NCBI GenBank assembly: GCA_041905785.1
Contig: JAYRKJ010000010.1
Location: forward strand, 1 to 64,000
Direction: 5' to 3'
DNA from: Roseateles_B sp041905785
GTDB taxonomy: Bacteria > Pseudomonadota > Gammaproteobacteria > Burkholderiales > Burkholderiaceae_C
DNA length: 64,000 nucleotides
The translations under genes were made by a program, and so were the position numbers. This document shows, one piece after another, positions 34,802 through 43,573 of the stretch. The notes beneath the pieces were generated by a model. The model did no database searches, had not been told where the DNA came from, and saw nothing but the letters and a program-made list of their open reading frames with translations. Position 1 is the stretch's first letter, and every line of letters starts with the position of its first letter.

Positions 34802-37057
34802 ATGAACACACCAGACGCGAGCGCACCGACGCGACACTACCGGATCTGCCCCCTGTGTGAAGCCTGCTGCGGTTTGGAGGTGCAAACCGTCGGCGGCCAT
34901 GTCAGCGCCATCCGCGGCGCCGAGGAGGATCCCTTCAGTCGCGGCTTTCTTTGCCCCAAGGGGGTGTCGCTGAAAGACCTGCACGACGACCCGGACCGGC
35001 TGCGCCAGCCCCTGATCAAGCGCGACGGACGCCACGTGCCCATCGCCTGGGACGATGCCTTCGAGGACATCGAGCGCCGCCTGCGCCCGCTGATCCAGCG
35101 CCATGGCTCGGACGCCGTGGCCTTGAGCCTGGGCAATCCGGCCGCGCACAAGGTGGGGCTGCTGGCCTACACACCACGCCTGGTCCGCGCGCTGGGCACG
35201 CGCAACGTCTTCTCCGCCTCCACGCTGGACCAGATGCCCAAGCAGCTTTCCAGCGCGCTGATGTATGGCCACTGGCTCAGCATCCCGGTGCCGGACCTGC
35301 CGCGCACGGAGCTGCTGGTGGTGCTGGGCGCCAACCCCATGGTCAGCAACGGCAGCCTGTGGACGGTGCCGGACTTCCGCGCCAAGGCCCGCGCCCTGCG
35401 CGAACGCGGCGGACGGCTGATCGTCATCGACCCCCGGCGCACCGAGACGGCCGCGGTGGCGGACGAGCACCTCTTCATTCGGCCCGGCGGCGACGTGTGG
35501 CTGCTGCTCGGCCTGGTCCATGCGCTGTTCGATGAAGGCCTGGTGCGCGTCGGCGCTCTGGGCGAATGGCTGGTGGGCCTGGAGCAGGTGCGCGATGCCG
35601 CAGCAAGCTACCCTCCAGAGTCAACAGCCAGTCTTTGCGGCGTCTCTGCCGATGACCAGCGCCGCCTCGCCCGCCTGCTGGCGCGTACGCCGCACGCCTC
35701 TCTTTACGCCCGCATCGGCAGCTGCACGCAGCGCCATGGCACGCTCAACAGCTGGCTGGTGGATGTGATCAACATCCTGTGTGGCCAACTGGACCAGCCC
35801 GGCGGCGCAATGTTTCCCAAGGCCGCGGCCTTTGCCGTCAACACCCAGGGCCGGCCGGGCAGCGGGCGCGGCGTGAGCCTGGGCCGGCGCCGCAGCCGTG
35901 TGAGCGGAGCGCCGGAGGTGTTCGGCGAGCTGCCCATGGTCTGTCTGGCTGAGGAGATCGAGACGCCCGGCGAGGGCCAGGTTCGGGCCCTGATCACGGT
36001 GGCCAGCAATCCCGTGCTTTCGGCGCCCAACGGGCCGCGCCTGGCCCGCGCGCTGGACGGCCTGGACTTCATGTTGAGCCTGGACATCTACCTCAACGAA
36101 ACCACGCGTCATGCCGACCTCATCCTGCCCGCACCTTCGCCGCTGGAAGACCTGCACTACGACATCGCCTTCGGCCAGCTGTCCTGGCGCAACCATGCGC
36201 GCTACAGCGCCCCGGTCTTCGAGCGACCGGCCGGCATGCCGGAGGAATGGGAGACGCTCACCCGGCTGGCCGCGCTGGTGAGTGGCGCGGACTGGCGCCG
36301 GCCCGCCGCCGAACTGGACACCGTGGCCCTGCGCCAGGAGCTGCGCCACCAGCTCAAGGACGCAGAAGGCGCACAGACTGAGGCCCTGCTTGGCGCGCTG
36401 GCGCCGCGTGTGGGGCCGCAGCGCCTCATCGACCTGGCCCTGCGCAGCGGCCCCTACGGTGACCAGTTCGGCCGCACGCCTGAAGGCCTCTCCCTCGACC
36501 GCGTGCAGGCCGCACCGCATGGCATCGACCTGGGGGAACTGCAGCCGCGCATCCCGGAGCTGCTGCGCACGCCCTCGGGACGCATCGAGCTGGCGCCCCC
36601 GCAGTTCATCGAGGCCCTTGCCGCACTGCCCGGCGAAGCGCCACCCCGCGCCGGCCCTGACGAGCTGCTGCTGATCGGGCGGCGCGACCTGCGATCCGGC
36701 AACAGCTGGATGCACAACCTGCCCCTGCTGGCCAAGGGGCCGGACCGCTGCGCACTGATCCTGCATCCCGACGATGCCCGCAGCCGCGGCCTCCGTGACG
36801 GCGAGCGGGCGCTGCTGAGCAATGCAGCGGGCGTCGCCATCGAGGTGCTGCTGCAATGCAGCGACGAAATGATGCCTGGCGTCGCCAGCCTGCCGCACGG
36901 CTGGGGTCATGACTTGCCGGGCACACAACTGAGCGTGGCGAGCTTGCGGCCGGGCGCGAATCTCAACGCCCTGCTGGATGAGCGGGCTCGGGATCCGCTG
37001 TCGGGCAATGCCGTGCTGTCGGGGCAGGCCGTGCGCCTGAGCGCCCTGCCCTACTGA
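34802..37057 (+). CDS. Molybdopterin-dependent oxidoreductase, DMSO reductase superfamily
   Basis: A 751-residue cytoplasmic enzyme. The N-terminus holds a 4Fe-4S site (ICPLCEACCGLEV, closing cysteine in GFLCPKG) followed by molybdopterin-guanine-dinucleotide domains: LVVLGANPMVSNGS, RGGRLIVIDPRRTETA, TVASNPVLSAPNGPRLA, and the C-terminal dinucleotide-binding domain beginning LLLIGRRDLRSGNSWMHN. There is no Tat signal, unlike respiratory members. No small iron-sulfur or membrane subunit is adjacent, so it is an orphan of the formate-dehydrogenase-like/assimilatory branch; the substrate is unknown. GAGG eight bases before the chosen ATG decided among four in-frame starts. Confidence 0.85.
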   Translation: MNTPDASAPTRHYRICPLCEACCGLEVQTVGGHVSAIRGAEEDPFSRGFLCPKGVSLKDLHDDPDRLRQPLIKRDGRHVPIAWDDAFEDIERRLRPLIQRHGSDAVALSLGNPAAHKVGLLAYTPRLVRALGTRNVFSASTLDQMPKQLSSALMYGHWLSIPVPDLPRTELLVVLGANPMVSNGSLWTVPDFRAKARALRERGGRLIVIDPRRTETAAVADEHLFIRPGGDVWLLLGLVHALFDEGLVRVGALGEWLVGLEQVRDAAASYPPESTASLCGVSADDQRRLARLLARTPHASLYARIGSCTQRHGTLNSWLVDVINILCGQLDQPGGAMFPKAAAFAVNTQGRPGSGRGVSLGRRRSRVSGAPEVFGELPMVCLAEEIETPGEGQVRALITVASNPVLSAPNGPRLARALDGLDFMLSLDIYLNETTRHADLILPAPSPLEDLHYDIAFGQLSWRNHARYSAPVFERPAGMPEEWETLTRLAALVSGADWRRPAAELDTVALRQELRHQLKDAEGAQTEALLGALAPRVGPQRLIDLALRSGPYGDQFGRTPEGLSLDRVQAAPHGIDLGELQPRIPELLRTPSGRIELAPPQFIEALAALPGEAPPRAGPDELLLIGRRDLRSGNSWMHNLPLLAKGPDRCALILHPDDARSRGLRDGERALLSNAAGVAIEVLLQCSDEMMPGVASLPHGWGHDLPGTQLSVASLRPGANLNALLDERARDPLSGNAVLSGQAVRLSALPY

Positions 37058-37078
37058 AGCGGCGCTCGCGCGGCGTGG

Positions 37079-37111
37079 AAAAAAAACCGGCCGCACCTCG
37101 CGGTGCGCCGG
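37079..37111 (-). terminator. Intrinsic terminator of the second TonB receptor gene
   Basis: Read on the minus strand, a stem CCGGCGCACC / GGTGCGGCCGG with one bulged base and a GCGA loop is followed by an uninterrupted run of eight T. It lies 64 bases after the receptor stop codon and between two convergent genes. Confidence 0.85.
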
Positions 37112-37174
37112 TCATCAAACCGGCGCTGGAACTCGCACGCCGGGGAGAAGTTCAGGTTTTGCCCAGGGCTTTGC

Positions 37175-39418
37175 TCAGAACTTGTAGCCAACGCCTAGAC
37201 TGATCGTCCGCGGCGCACCATAGAAGCCGCTCAACACGCCCAGCGCGGCGATGTTGTAGCCGTCGGTCCGGTAGGCCTTGTTGGTGAGGTTGCTGCCCTG
37301 CAGCGAGAAGCTCAGGTGCTCGTCGCGTTCCCAGATCAGGCCGGCGTTGAGCAGCGCATAGGCGTCCTGGGCGATGGCCTCGCTCAGATCCGTCGTGGGA
37401 TAGACCTTGGTCCGGTAGCTCAGGCCCACGCGTGAGCGCAGCGTGCCGCCGCCCAGCGCCCTGCGGTTCTCGAGGTTGAAGGCCGCCTGGAACTTTGGCG
37501 CATTGGTGAACTTTTTCTGCGCCGCCACGTTCACGCCCTTGTCCATGTACTCGTCATAGCGCGCATGCAGGGCCGCGAGGTTGCCGCTGAAGGTCCAGCC
37601 CGGATGGGCACGCCAGTCAAATTCAAGCTCGGCCCCGTCCACGGTGGCGCGGCCGGCATTGGTGAAGTCGCCAAAGAAGCCGGGCGTGCCGTTGGCCTGC
37701 GTGTAGGAGGTGAACACCGAGAGCTGCACGTTCTTGTACTTGTTGTGGAAGACGGCCGTGTTGAGTTCGAGCCGGCCGCCGTCCAGCAGCATCTTGGCTC
37801 CGCCTTCAACGGAGTCCAGCACCTCGTCCTCGAACGGTTTGCTGGAGATTGGCACGGCCGCCGTGTTGGCGCGGATGTTGAAGCCGCCAGACTTGAAGCC
37901 TCGCGAGGCGCTGGCGTACAGCGAGGTGCTGCGCGAGAGCTTGTAGTCCAGCGAGACCTTGGGCGAGGTGTTGCTGACCTCGCGGGTCTTGTCGAAGTCG
38001 GCCAGGGTGGCGATGGGCTTGGTGAAGCTCGCGTCGCTGAAGGCCTGGTTCAGCACCACCGCGCGCTTGCTTTCCTTGGTGTAGCGCAGGCCGGCGCTGA
38101 GGCTGAAGCCCTGGGCCAGATGCCAGCTCCAGTCAGCATAGGCGGCCTTGCCGCGCGTGTGCACCGTGCCGTTGGTGGTCCCGAAGGAGAGGTTGAAGAA
38201 GTTGTTGGAGACCTTGCCTCCGGCATCCCCGTTGAAGACGTACAGCCCCATCACGCCGGACGAGCTGGCGCCGTCGAAGGCCAGCTGTGCCTCGGCGCTG
38301 TTCTGCGTGTCCTGGTAGCTGGCCAGCACGTCGGCAATCTTCGCAGGCAGGCCGTCGAAGTCGATGCCGGTGCTCGTGTCGTTGCGTCGATGAGCCGCGA
38401 TGAACTTGGCCGTCCATTGCGCATCCACCGTCCAGTTCAGCGTCAGCGCGCTGCCGCCGGTCTCCGTCCGGTTGCGGTTGGGCATACCGCTGGCGATGTC
38501 GTAGCGGCTGCTGCCGGGTGGCGTCTTGGCCGGGTCGAACTTGTTGACGTCCAGGCGCTGGAAGCCGCGCATATTGGACTCGTCATAGGTCTTGTCCGCG
38601 GCGAACTGCACGTTGAAGGGCTGACCGTTGGGGAAGAAGCCCAGGCTCAGCCGGCCGGCGCGGGTCTTCTGATTGCTGACATCCGTGCCGTCGCTGAGGT
38701 TCTTGCCATAGCCATCGCGGTTCAGCGAGGCCAGCGCCAAGCGGGCGCGGAACTGGCCGTCGCTGCTGGCGCCGCCGACCGAGCCCTTGACGTCCGCCTG
38801 CCCATAGCTGCCGATGGCCAGGCTGGCGCTGCCCTCGGTCTTGGTGCCCAGCGGGCGCGACATGTACTTCACCGCCCCGCCGATGGTGTTCTTGCCATAC
38901 AGCGTGCCCTGCGGACCGCGCAGCACCTCGATGCGCTGGGTGTCGAACACATCCAGCAAGGCGCCCTGCGGCCTTGCCACATAGACGTCGTCGAGATAGA
39001 TGCCCACGCCCGGGTCCACGCCCCACAGCGGATCGGCCTGGCCCACGCCGCGGATGAAGGTGGTGATGGTGGAGTTGCTGCCGCGCGCGGCGTAGATCGT
39101 GAGGTTGGGCACCTGCGATTGCAGGTCGCCCAGGTTGCGGATATTGAGGTTCTCCAGCGCGCCCGCGCCGAAGGCCGTCACCGCAACAGGCACGTCCTGC
39201 AGGCTTTCCTCGCGGCGGCGGGCGGTCACCGTCACCACCTCAAGCTTCTGCTTGTCGGCGCCCGGCTGGGCCTCGTCGGCCCCCGTGCCGGCGGGCGCAG
39301 GGCCAGGGTCGGCCCAGGCAGGCAGCCCGGCGGCAAAGACGGCCAGCAGGGCCAGGGTCAGCGGCGTGCGGCGCAAGGCCATGCCAGGCATGGCGGCGAT
39401 CAGGGTCGTGCGGATCAT
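37175..39418 (-). CDS. TonB-dependent outer membrane receptor
   Basis: A 747-residue receptor of the iron/vitamin/glycan uptake superfamily. The signal peptide (TPLTLALLAVFAAGLPAWA) is followed by a TonB box region (KLEVVTVTARRREESLQDVP), a plug with VPNLTIYAARGSNSTITTFI pieces, GVGIYLDDVYVARPQGALLD and RIEVLRGPQGTLYGKNTIGG, and a full barrel ending VGYKF. The start follows GGAGAC. Sequence style (RREESLQDVPVAVTAF) is that of the large proteobacterial group related to FecA/pesticin receptors whose ligands are mostly unknown. It is monocistronic with its own terminator. Confidence 0.9.
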   Translation of the reverse strand: MIRTTLIAAMPGMALRRTPLTLALLAVFAAGLPAWADPGPAPAGTGADEAQPGADKQKLEVVTVTARRREESLQDVPVAVTAFGAGALENLNIRNLGDLQSQVPNLTIYAARGSNSTITTFIRGVGQADPLWGVDPGVGIYLDDVYVARPQGALLDVFDTQRIEVLRGPQGTLYGKNTIGGAVKYMSRPLGTKTEGSASLAIGSYGQADVKGSVGGASSDGQFRARLALASLNRDGYGKNLSDGTDVSNQKTRAGRLSLGFFPNGQPFNVQFAADKTYDESNMRGFQRLDVNKFDPAKTPPGSSRYDIASGMPNRNRTETGGSALTLNWTVDAQWTAKFIAAHRRNDTSTGIDFDGLPAKIADVLASYQDTQNSAEAQLAFDGASSSGVMGLYVFNGDAGGKVSNNFFNLSFGTTNGTVHTRGKAAYADWSWHLAQGFSLSAGLRYTKESKRAVVLNQAFSDASFTKPIATLADFDKTREVSNTSPKVSLDYKLSRSTSLYASASRGFKSGGFNIRANTAAVPISSKPFEDEVLDSVEGGAKMLLDGGRLELNTAVFHNKYKNVQLSVFTSYTQANGTPGFFGDFTNAGRATVDGAELEFDWRAHPGWTFSGNLAALHARYDEYMDKGVNVAAQKKFTNAPKFQAAFNLENRRALGGGTLRSRVGLSYRTKVYPTTDLSEAIAQDAYALLNAGLIWERDEHLSFSLQGSNLTNKAYRTDGYNIAALGVLSGFYGAPRTISLGVGYKF

Positions 39419-39678
39419 GCGTTGTCTCCGTGATTCTTTGAGGTGTCGACGCGGGCGTCGCCCCAGGAGAGTGCAAGTGCCATGCCCATTGCCGCGCCAA
39501 GCCGCCTTTCTACGTGCAAACCATGAGGACCGGCGCGCGGCAGGCCCGGCATGTGCCCAGCAAAGCCGGGTGTCGTGCACAACTCGCCGCGCGCAGGCCC
39601 TGTGCGGCCGGGTGCTTTGTCTGATTTGCGGGCAGATGTGTATCGAAGCTTGTCCGGAACTCGATCAATGACTGAAGC

Positions 39679-40944
39679 TCAGACAGCCGCACTGTGCCGC
39701 ATCCAGGCCAGCAGACGCAGGGACCAGCCGCCCATGGCCAGGCCCCACAGCAGTGCCGCCAGCGGCAGCAGCCAGGACTGGGTGGCGGGGACCCAGGCAG
39801 CGCAAAGGCGCAAGAACACCGCCAGTTGGAGCAAGCAGAACAGCGCCAGCACGGGCGCGTCCACCGCCAGCGAACGGCCTGCATGCGCGCTGGTCACGCG
39901 GCTCACCTGGGCCATCATCAGGCTTCCCAGCCCGCCGGCGAAAACGGCATGCAAGGGAGCCAGGCCCAGCCCTCCCGCCTCCCCCGGCATCCCGTCCGTC
40001 GCAAGCCGCCAGAGCACCGGCCAGGCGGACAAGCCCACACCCAGGGCCAACCACAAGCCACCGCAAAGCAGCATGGCCATCAAGGGCAGGCGCATCATGC
40101 GCCGCCAGCGCCAGGCCTGGTGCAGCAGCAGCAAGGCGGCGGCGCCCTCCAGCAACGCGCGGCCAAGAGCGGCCCAACCCGGCAACGCGGACGGCGCCAA
40201 CACATCCCAGGCTCCGCCCCAGGCGCAGCCGGCGAGCCCCGCCCACAGCAGGCCGCGCTCGGGCAGCCGCCATGCCCCCGCGGCGCCAGGCAGCCGGGGC
40301 GCCTCCGCGAACATGGGCACCATGCGATGCAAGGCCAGCACGTAGATGGGCAGCACGCTCCACCACAAAGTCGCGTGCAACGCCTTGCGGGACCAGGCCT
40401 CCTGCCCTGCCACCAGCGCCAACCCGACGGCCGCCATGCCGCAGACCCCGATCAGCCAGGCGCCATGCATGCCGCGCAGATGCAGGCGGTCATCCCGGCT
40501 GCTGGCAGCCAGCAGCCGGCCGGCCTCCCGCCACAGCAGCCCCCAGCCCAGAGCGACCAGCAGCAGACCCAGCCCTGCGAGCCAGACGCAGACATGCAGG
40601 GCAGGAAGGACCAGCCCCCAGCCCAGACTCATCGCGACCATGGGCCGGCGCAAGGCCGTGGCCGCCACGGGTGGCACGCCCAGCCATCGCGGCCCGGCGG
40701 TAAAAAAGAATCCCGCCATGAACAGCGGCATCGCGCCCAGGCCAAACAGCAGCCCATGCGCCAGTCCGGATGTCATGGCCCAGGGGAGTGGCCAGGCCAG
40801 CTGACGTGCCAGCAGGACCAGCGTCCACCACAGGCCAGCCAGGGTCAGCAGCAGCAGCCCGCGCGCGAAGAACGGTCGGTGCGGAGGCACGGCTTGCAGC
40901 CTGCCAGGGACATGCGGGCGATCAGGCTTGGGGGCATCTGACAT
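39679..40944 (-). CDS. nnrS: NnrS family multi-helix membrane haem/copper protein
   Basis: A 421-residue, twelve-helix inner-membrane protein. Family signs are RPFFARGLLLLTLAG near the start, GLAHGLLFGLGAMPLFMAGFFFTAGPRWLGV, HATLWWSVLPIYVLALHRMVPMF-type histidine-bearing segments, and AQVSRVTSAHAGR near the end (quoted only in part). NnrS protects against nitric-oxide stress and limits nitrosylated iron species. The start was chosen at MSDAPKPD. The open frame continues upstream through a tandem octanucleotide tract with no stop, because that repeat is open in every frame; this is not taken as coding. No NnrR/FNR half-site was recognised. Confidence 0.85.
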   Translation of the reverse strand: MSDAPKPDRPHVPGRLQAVPPHRPFFARGLLLLTLAGLWWTLVLLARQLAWPLPWAMTSGLAHGLLFGLGAMPLFMAGFFFTAGPRWLGVPPVAATALRRPMVAMSLGWGLVLPALHVCVWLAGLGLLLVALGWGLLWREAGRLLAASSRDDRLHLRGMHGAWLIGVCGMAAVGLALVAGQEAWSRKALHATLWWSVLPIYVLALHRMVPMFAEAPRLPGAAGAWRLPERGLLWAGLAGCAWGGAWDVLAPSALPGWAALGRALLEGAAALLLLHQAWRWRRMMRLPLMAMLLCGGLWLALGVGLSAWPVLWRLATDGMPGEAGGLGLAPLHAVFAGGLGSLMMAQVSRVTSAHAGRSLAVDAPVLALFCLLQLAVFLRLCAAWVPATQSWLLPLAALLWGLAMGGWSLRLLAWMRHSAAV

Positions 40945-41062
40945 GGCGGGAGATCTTGCAAGTGAACCCAGTGCCCGCGCTTGTGCGAGGACAAGCCCAC
41001 GGAGGGAAGAGCCAAAAAACGCACTCAGGGGGAGGAACCGCGCCGCGGCAAGGCGATGCTCG

Positions 41063-41228
41063 GATCGCTGGATCGCTGGATCGCTGGGTCGCTGGATCGC
41101 TGGGTCGCTGGGTCGCTGGGTCGCTGGGTCGCTGGGTCGCTGGGTCGCTGGGTCGCTGGGTCGCTGGGTCGCTGGGTCGCTGGGTCGCTGGGTCGCTGGG
41201 TCGCTGGGTCGCTGGGTCGCTGGGTCGC
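41063..41228. repeat. Tandem octanucleotide array, 20 copies of GRTCGCTG
   Basis: Twenty consecutive 8-base units plus a partial one: four copies of GATCGCTG (units 1, 2, 3 and 5) and sixteen of GGTCGCTG. It lies in the 613-base divergent region between nnrS (119 bases from its start) and the cold-shock gene (330 bases from its start); nothing else gene-like was seen in that region. The unit is not a multiple of three and has no stop in any frame. Arrays of this kind change length by slipped-strand mispairing. Confidence 0.95.
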
Positions 41229-41557
41229 CTGAATTTTGCGATGAATGGCGCATTGTGCGGATCAATGCTAGAATCACTTTTCATACATTCGCCCAAGACC
41301 GTTTCTTCAAGGTCTTTGAAGGTCTTTGCTGAGGCCCCGGTCCTGCACCGGCCAGCCCATCTGCCGCCAGCACCTTCACTCGTGATCGGACTGATTCCCT
41401 TCCCGAGCCACTGCGCGCAGTCGCCCGAAGTGCCTGCCCCCAAGCAATCCGCTGGGTGGCTTCAATCACCGGCTTGATCTCTCTTGCGTGTCTGTACGTC
41501 CTCCGTGTGCCGCGTCTTGCGCGCACGGTTCCCTCTTCATTTTTGAAAGAAAACACC

Positions 41558-41773
41558 ATGAGCAGCATCCAAACCGGCACCGTCAAGTGGTTCGACGATG
41601 GCAAGGGCTTCGGCTTCATCACGCCCGCTGACGGCAGCAAGGACCTCTTTGCCCACCACAGCGAAATCCGCAACGGTGGCGGCTTCCGCTCCCTGGCTGA
41701 AGGCCAACAGGTGGAATTCGAAGTCAAGCAAGGCCCCAAGGGCCTGCAGGCTTCGAACATCAAGCCCCTGTAA
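41558..41773 (+). CDS. Cold-shock domain protein, CspA family
   Basis: A 71-residue single-domain RNA chaperone. GTVKWFDDGKGFGFITP contains RNP1 (KGFGFI), DLFAHHSEI is RNP2 (here FAHH rather than the usual FVHH), and the end is GPKGLQASNIKPL. It binds single-stranded nucleic acid and helps translation in the cold or during stress. A TAGAAT element at 41269 with no good -35 could be the -10 box, which would leave a leader of about 280 bases, as in cold-shock mRNAs; the leader holds a direct repeat AAGGTCTTTG and a small AAGACC/GGTCTT stem. This promoter guess is weak. Confidence 0.93.
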   Translation: MSSIQTGTVKWFDDGKGFGFITPADGSKDLFAHHSEIRNGGGFRSLAEGQQVEFEVKQGPKGLQASNIKPL

Positions 41774-41829
41774 TTCCTCCTCCAGGCCTGGGAAGGCCGG
41801 GCCCCCAGCCGGGCGGCCCACACCGAACA

Positions 41830-41855
41830 GGCTGCGACTCATTCAGGTCGCAGCC
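41830..41855 (+). terminator. Hairpin downstream of the cold-shock gene
   Basis: A perfect nine-base-pair stem GGCTGCGAC / GTCGCAGCC encloses an eight-base loop 57 bases after the cold-shock stop codon. No T-run follows, so it may be a Rho-aided or stabilising stem rather than a true intrinsic terminator. Confidence 0.4.
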
Positions 41856-41997
41856 CATGGCGCCCCCCCCTCACGAGGGCGCCCTCTTCCGAGCCCGCCG
41901 CGACGCGCGGACTCGAATCTCATCACCATCCGCGCCAAGACGGCTATCTGGACACCAACCAGGGACGGCTCATCAAGGCGCACACCTCGAGACAACC

Positions 41998-42216
41998 ATG
42001 CAAAAGAAAAGCATCGAGGTGGGGCGATTCCTTGTCTCACCTTTCATCAAAACCTCCGACGACGGCGGCTTTTACGCCAGCGTCTCCATTCGATCCGGCC
42101 AAGGTTCAGCCAACCATGATCGCGTGATGCGATTCACCCCGCGCTTCACCGGCCGCCGACAGGCCTTGAACTACGCCTGGACCCAGGGTCGCGCCTGGGT
42201 TGCCGCACAGGGGTAA
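41998..42216 (+). CDS. Small basic conserved-looking protein
   Basis: A 72-residue protein I cannot assign firmly. It begins MQKKSIEVGRFLVSPFIKTSD, continues with a beta-rich stretch GGFYASVSIRSGQGS, and ends in a helix RRQALNYAWTQGRAWVAAQG. The pattern of a short beta sheet followed by an amphipathic helix recalls small DUF proteins encoded beside cold-shock genes in Burkholderiales, but this is from memory. No cysteine, signal or membrane segment is present. It is 224 bases downstream of the cold-shock gene in the same direction. Confidence 0.55.
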   Translation: MQKKSIEVGRFLVSPFIKTSDDGGFYASVSIRSGQGSANHDRVMRFTPRFTGRRQALNYAWTQGRAWVAAQG

Positions 42217-42398
42217 GGGCTGCCTCCAGATCGCCTGCACCAGCCTGGCAGCAGGCCCTTCGGGAGGCCTCCATGGCGGCCCGACGGAGCCGGACCCGCA
42301 GCCTTGGTGCAGGGCAAGTGCCCGTACGGCAGGGCACTCTTCGCTCTCCCCCTCCCTGAATACGCCGGCAGCGACGAACGGCACTACCCCGCCAGCGT

Positions 42399-43451
42399 TC
42401 AGGCCACCTGCGCCTCCAGCTGGGGATTCCTGCCGCGCGCAAAGAAATCCGGCGCCAGCAGGCCTGGCGTGCCGCGGCGAGGCAGCTGGCCGGTCAACAC
42501 GTCGGCCAAGGCATCGGCAATGGGCAGCCCCGGGTGCTGCTCCAGCCACATGAATTCACCGGCCGGGTTGAGCTCCAGGAAGACATGACGGCCGTCCGGC
42601 GTCAGGATCAGGTCGATCGCGCCATAGTTCAGGCCGAAGGCGTCCATCAGGGCCAGCAGCCTGGCTTGGATGTCCGCCGGCAGCGTGTGGTGCTGCCAGT
42701 CCTGCAGCATGCGGCGACCCTCGCGCCGCCAGTCGGTCTGGGCGCGTTCGTTGACCTGCGAATCGATGGCCGCGGCAAAGACCTGCTCACCCACGATGGT
42801 CACGCGCAGCTCCAGGGCCTTGGGCACCAGGGCCTGGAAGGTCATCGGGCCGTGCTGCAAGCCACCCAGGTGGTCCAGGTCCTCGGCGCGGATGCGGTTG
42901 GTGAACATCACCTTTTCCTGCCCCTCCTCATAGATGGAGAAGGAGCTGAGCATCTTGCCGACGATGCCCTGCGGGTGGCTGTCGAAGAACTCGCGCACGG
43001 CCTGCGGGTCATTGGTGGAGAGGCTGTCAGGAATCTCCAGGCCCAGGTGCGCCGCCACCTTGAGCTGCAGTTGCTTGTGGTCGGCCCGGCGCACTTTCTC
43101 GTAGCCGTCCAGCTGGAAGCAATCCAGGCTGTGCAGGAGGCCCAGCACCTGCGCCCGACTCTCCTTCTGCGCGGCCTCGCGGTAGGCGGGCGGCACGCTG
43201 TCCGGGATGCCGCCACCGATGCGCAGGCGGCGGTAGTAGCAGCCCTGCAGCTCGGCCATGTCCAGATGGCCCAGCGGAGTTTTCAGCAGCAGAGCCTGCC
43301 CCCGGCTGTCGGCCAGCAGGCTGAGCTGCACGGACGAGGGGAAGAGGTCGGTCTCAAAGCACCAGGGCGTCGCACCTCGGGCCATCAAGGCGCGGGTGAT
43401 GAGCGGCGTGCAGTGGTGGTCGCGGGAATGGGTGACGATCAGAACATTCAT
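42399..43451 (-). CDS. mdnC: Graspetide ester ligase, MdnC/MvdD-type ATP-grasp
   Basis: A 350-residue ATP-grasp peptide ligase. It aligns by eye along its length with MdnC/MvdD: LIVTHSRDHHCTPLI at the start, CYYRRLRIGGGIPDS, ADHKQLQLKVAAHLGLEIPD, GPMTFQALVPKALELRVTIV pieces, AIDSQVNERAQTDWRREGRR, FGLNYGAIDLILTPDG and FLELNPAGEFMWLEQHPG. In microviridin maturation this enzyme binds the precursor leader and forms the two omega-ester bonds (Thr/Ser hydroxyl to Asp/Glu side chains). The final NPAGEF motif carries the magnesium ligands. It is the last gene of the precursor-MdnB-MdnC order and lies 70 bases after mdnB. A TTG ten codons upstream is a less likely start. Confidence 0.93.
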   Translation of the reverse strand: MNVLIVTHSRDHHCTPLITRALMARGATPWCFETDLFPSSVQLSLLADSRGQALLLKTPLGHLDMAELQGCYYRRLRIGGGIPDSVPPAYREAAQKESRAQVLGLLHSLDCFQLDGYEKVRRADHKQLQLKVAAHLGLEIPDSLSTNDPQAVREFFDSHPQGIVGKMLSSFSIYEEGQEKVMFTNRIRAEDLDHLGGLQHGPMTFQALVPKALELRVTIVGEQVFAAAIDSQVNERAQTDWRREGRRMLQDWQHHTLPADIQARLLALMDAFGLNYGAIDLILTPDGRHVFLELNPAGEFMWLEQHPGLPIADALADVLTGQLPRRGTPGLLAPDFFARGRNPQLEAQVA

Positions 43452-43501
43452 GGCAGGAAGCTCATTGGGCAGCGGCGACAAGGATCGGAAAAGCGGCCGG
43501 A

Positions 43502-43573
43502 GGATCGGTTGCGGGATCGGCTCAAGGATCGTTGGGTGGATCGCTGGGTGGATCGGCTAAAGGATCGGTCAAG
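43502..43573. repeat. Degenerate 12-base tandem repeat at the ligase gene junction
   Basis: GGATCG recurs at exact 12-base steps (43502, 43514, 43526, 43538, 43550, 43562), with a seventh copy at 43482 out of phase. The array spans the 3' end of mdnB, where it encodes a D-P-x-x tail (TDPLADPPSDPPNDP), and the start of the gap before mdnC. The unit GGATCGCTGGGT at 43538 shares its core with the octanucleotide array 2.3 kb away. Confidence 0.85.

Noticed and set aside
41063..41228. Octanucleotide array as a CRISPR
   Set aside because: Units are eight bases and contiguous with no spacers, and there are no cas genes.
39679..41277. NnrS extended upstream through the octanucleotide tract
   Set aside because: The extension would start at GTG without a ribosome site and consist of DPATQRPS repeats; the tract is open in every frame, so openness is not evidence of coding. 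Family length fits the internal start.
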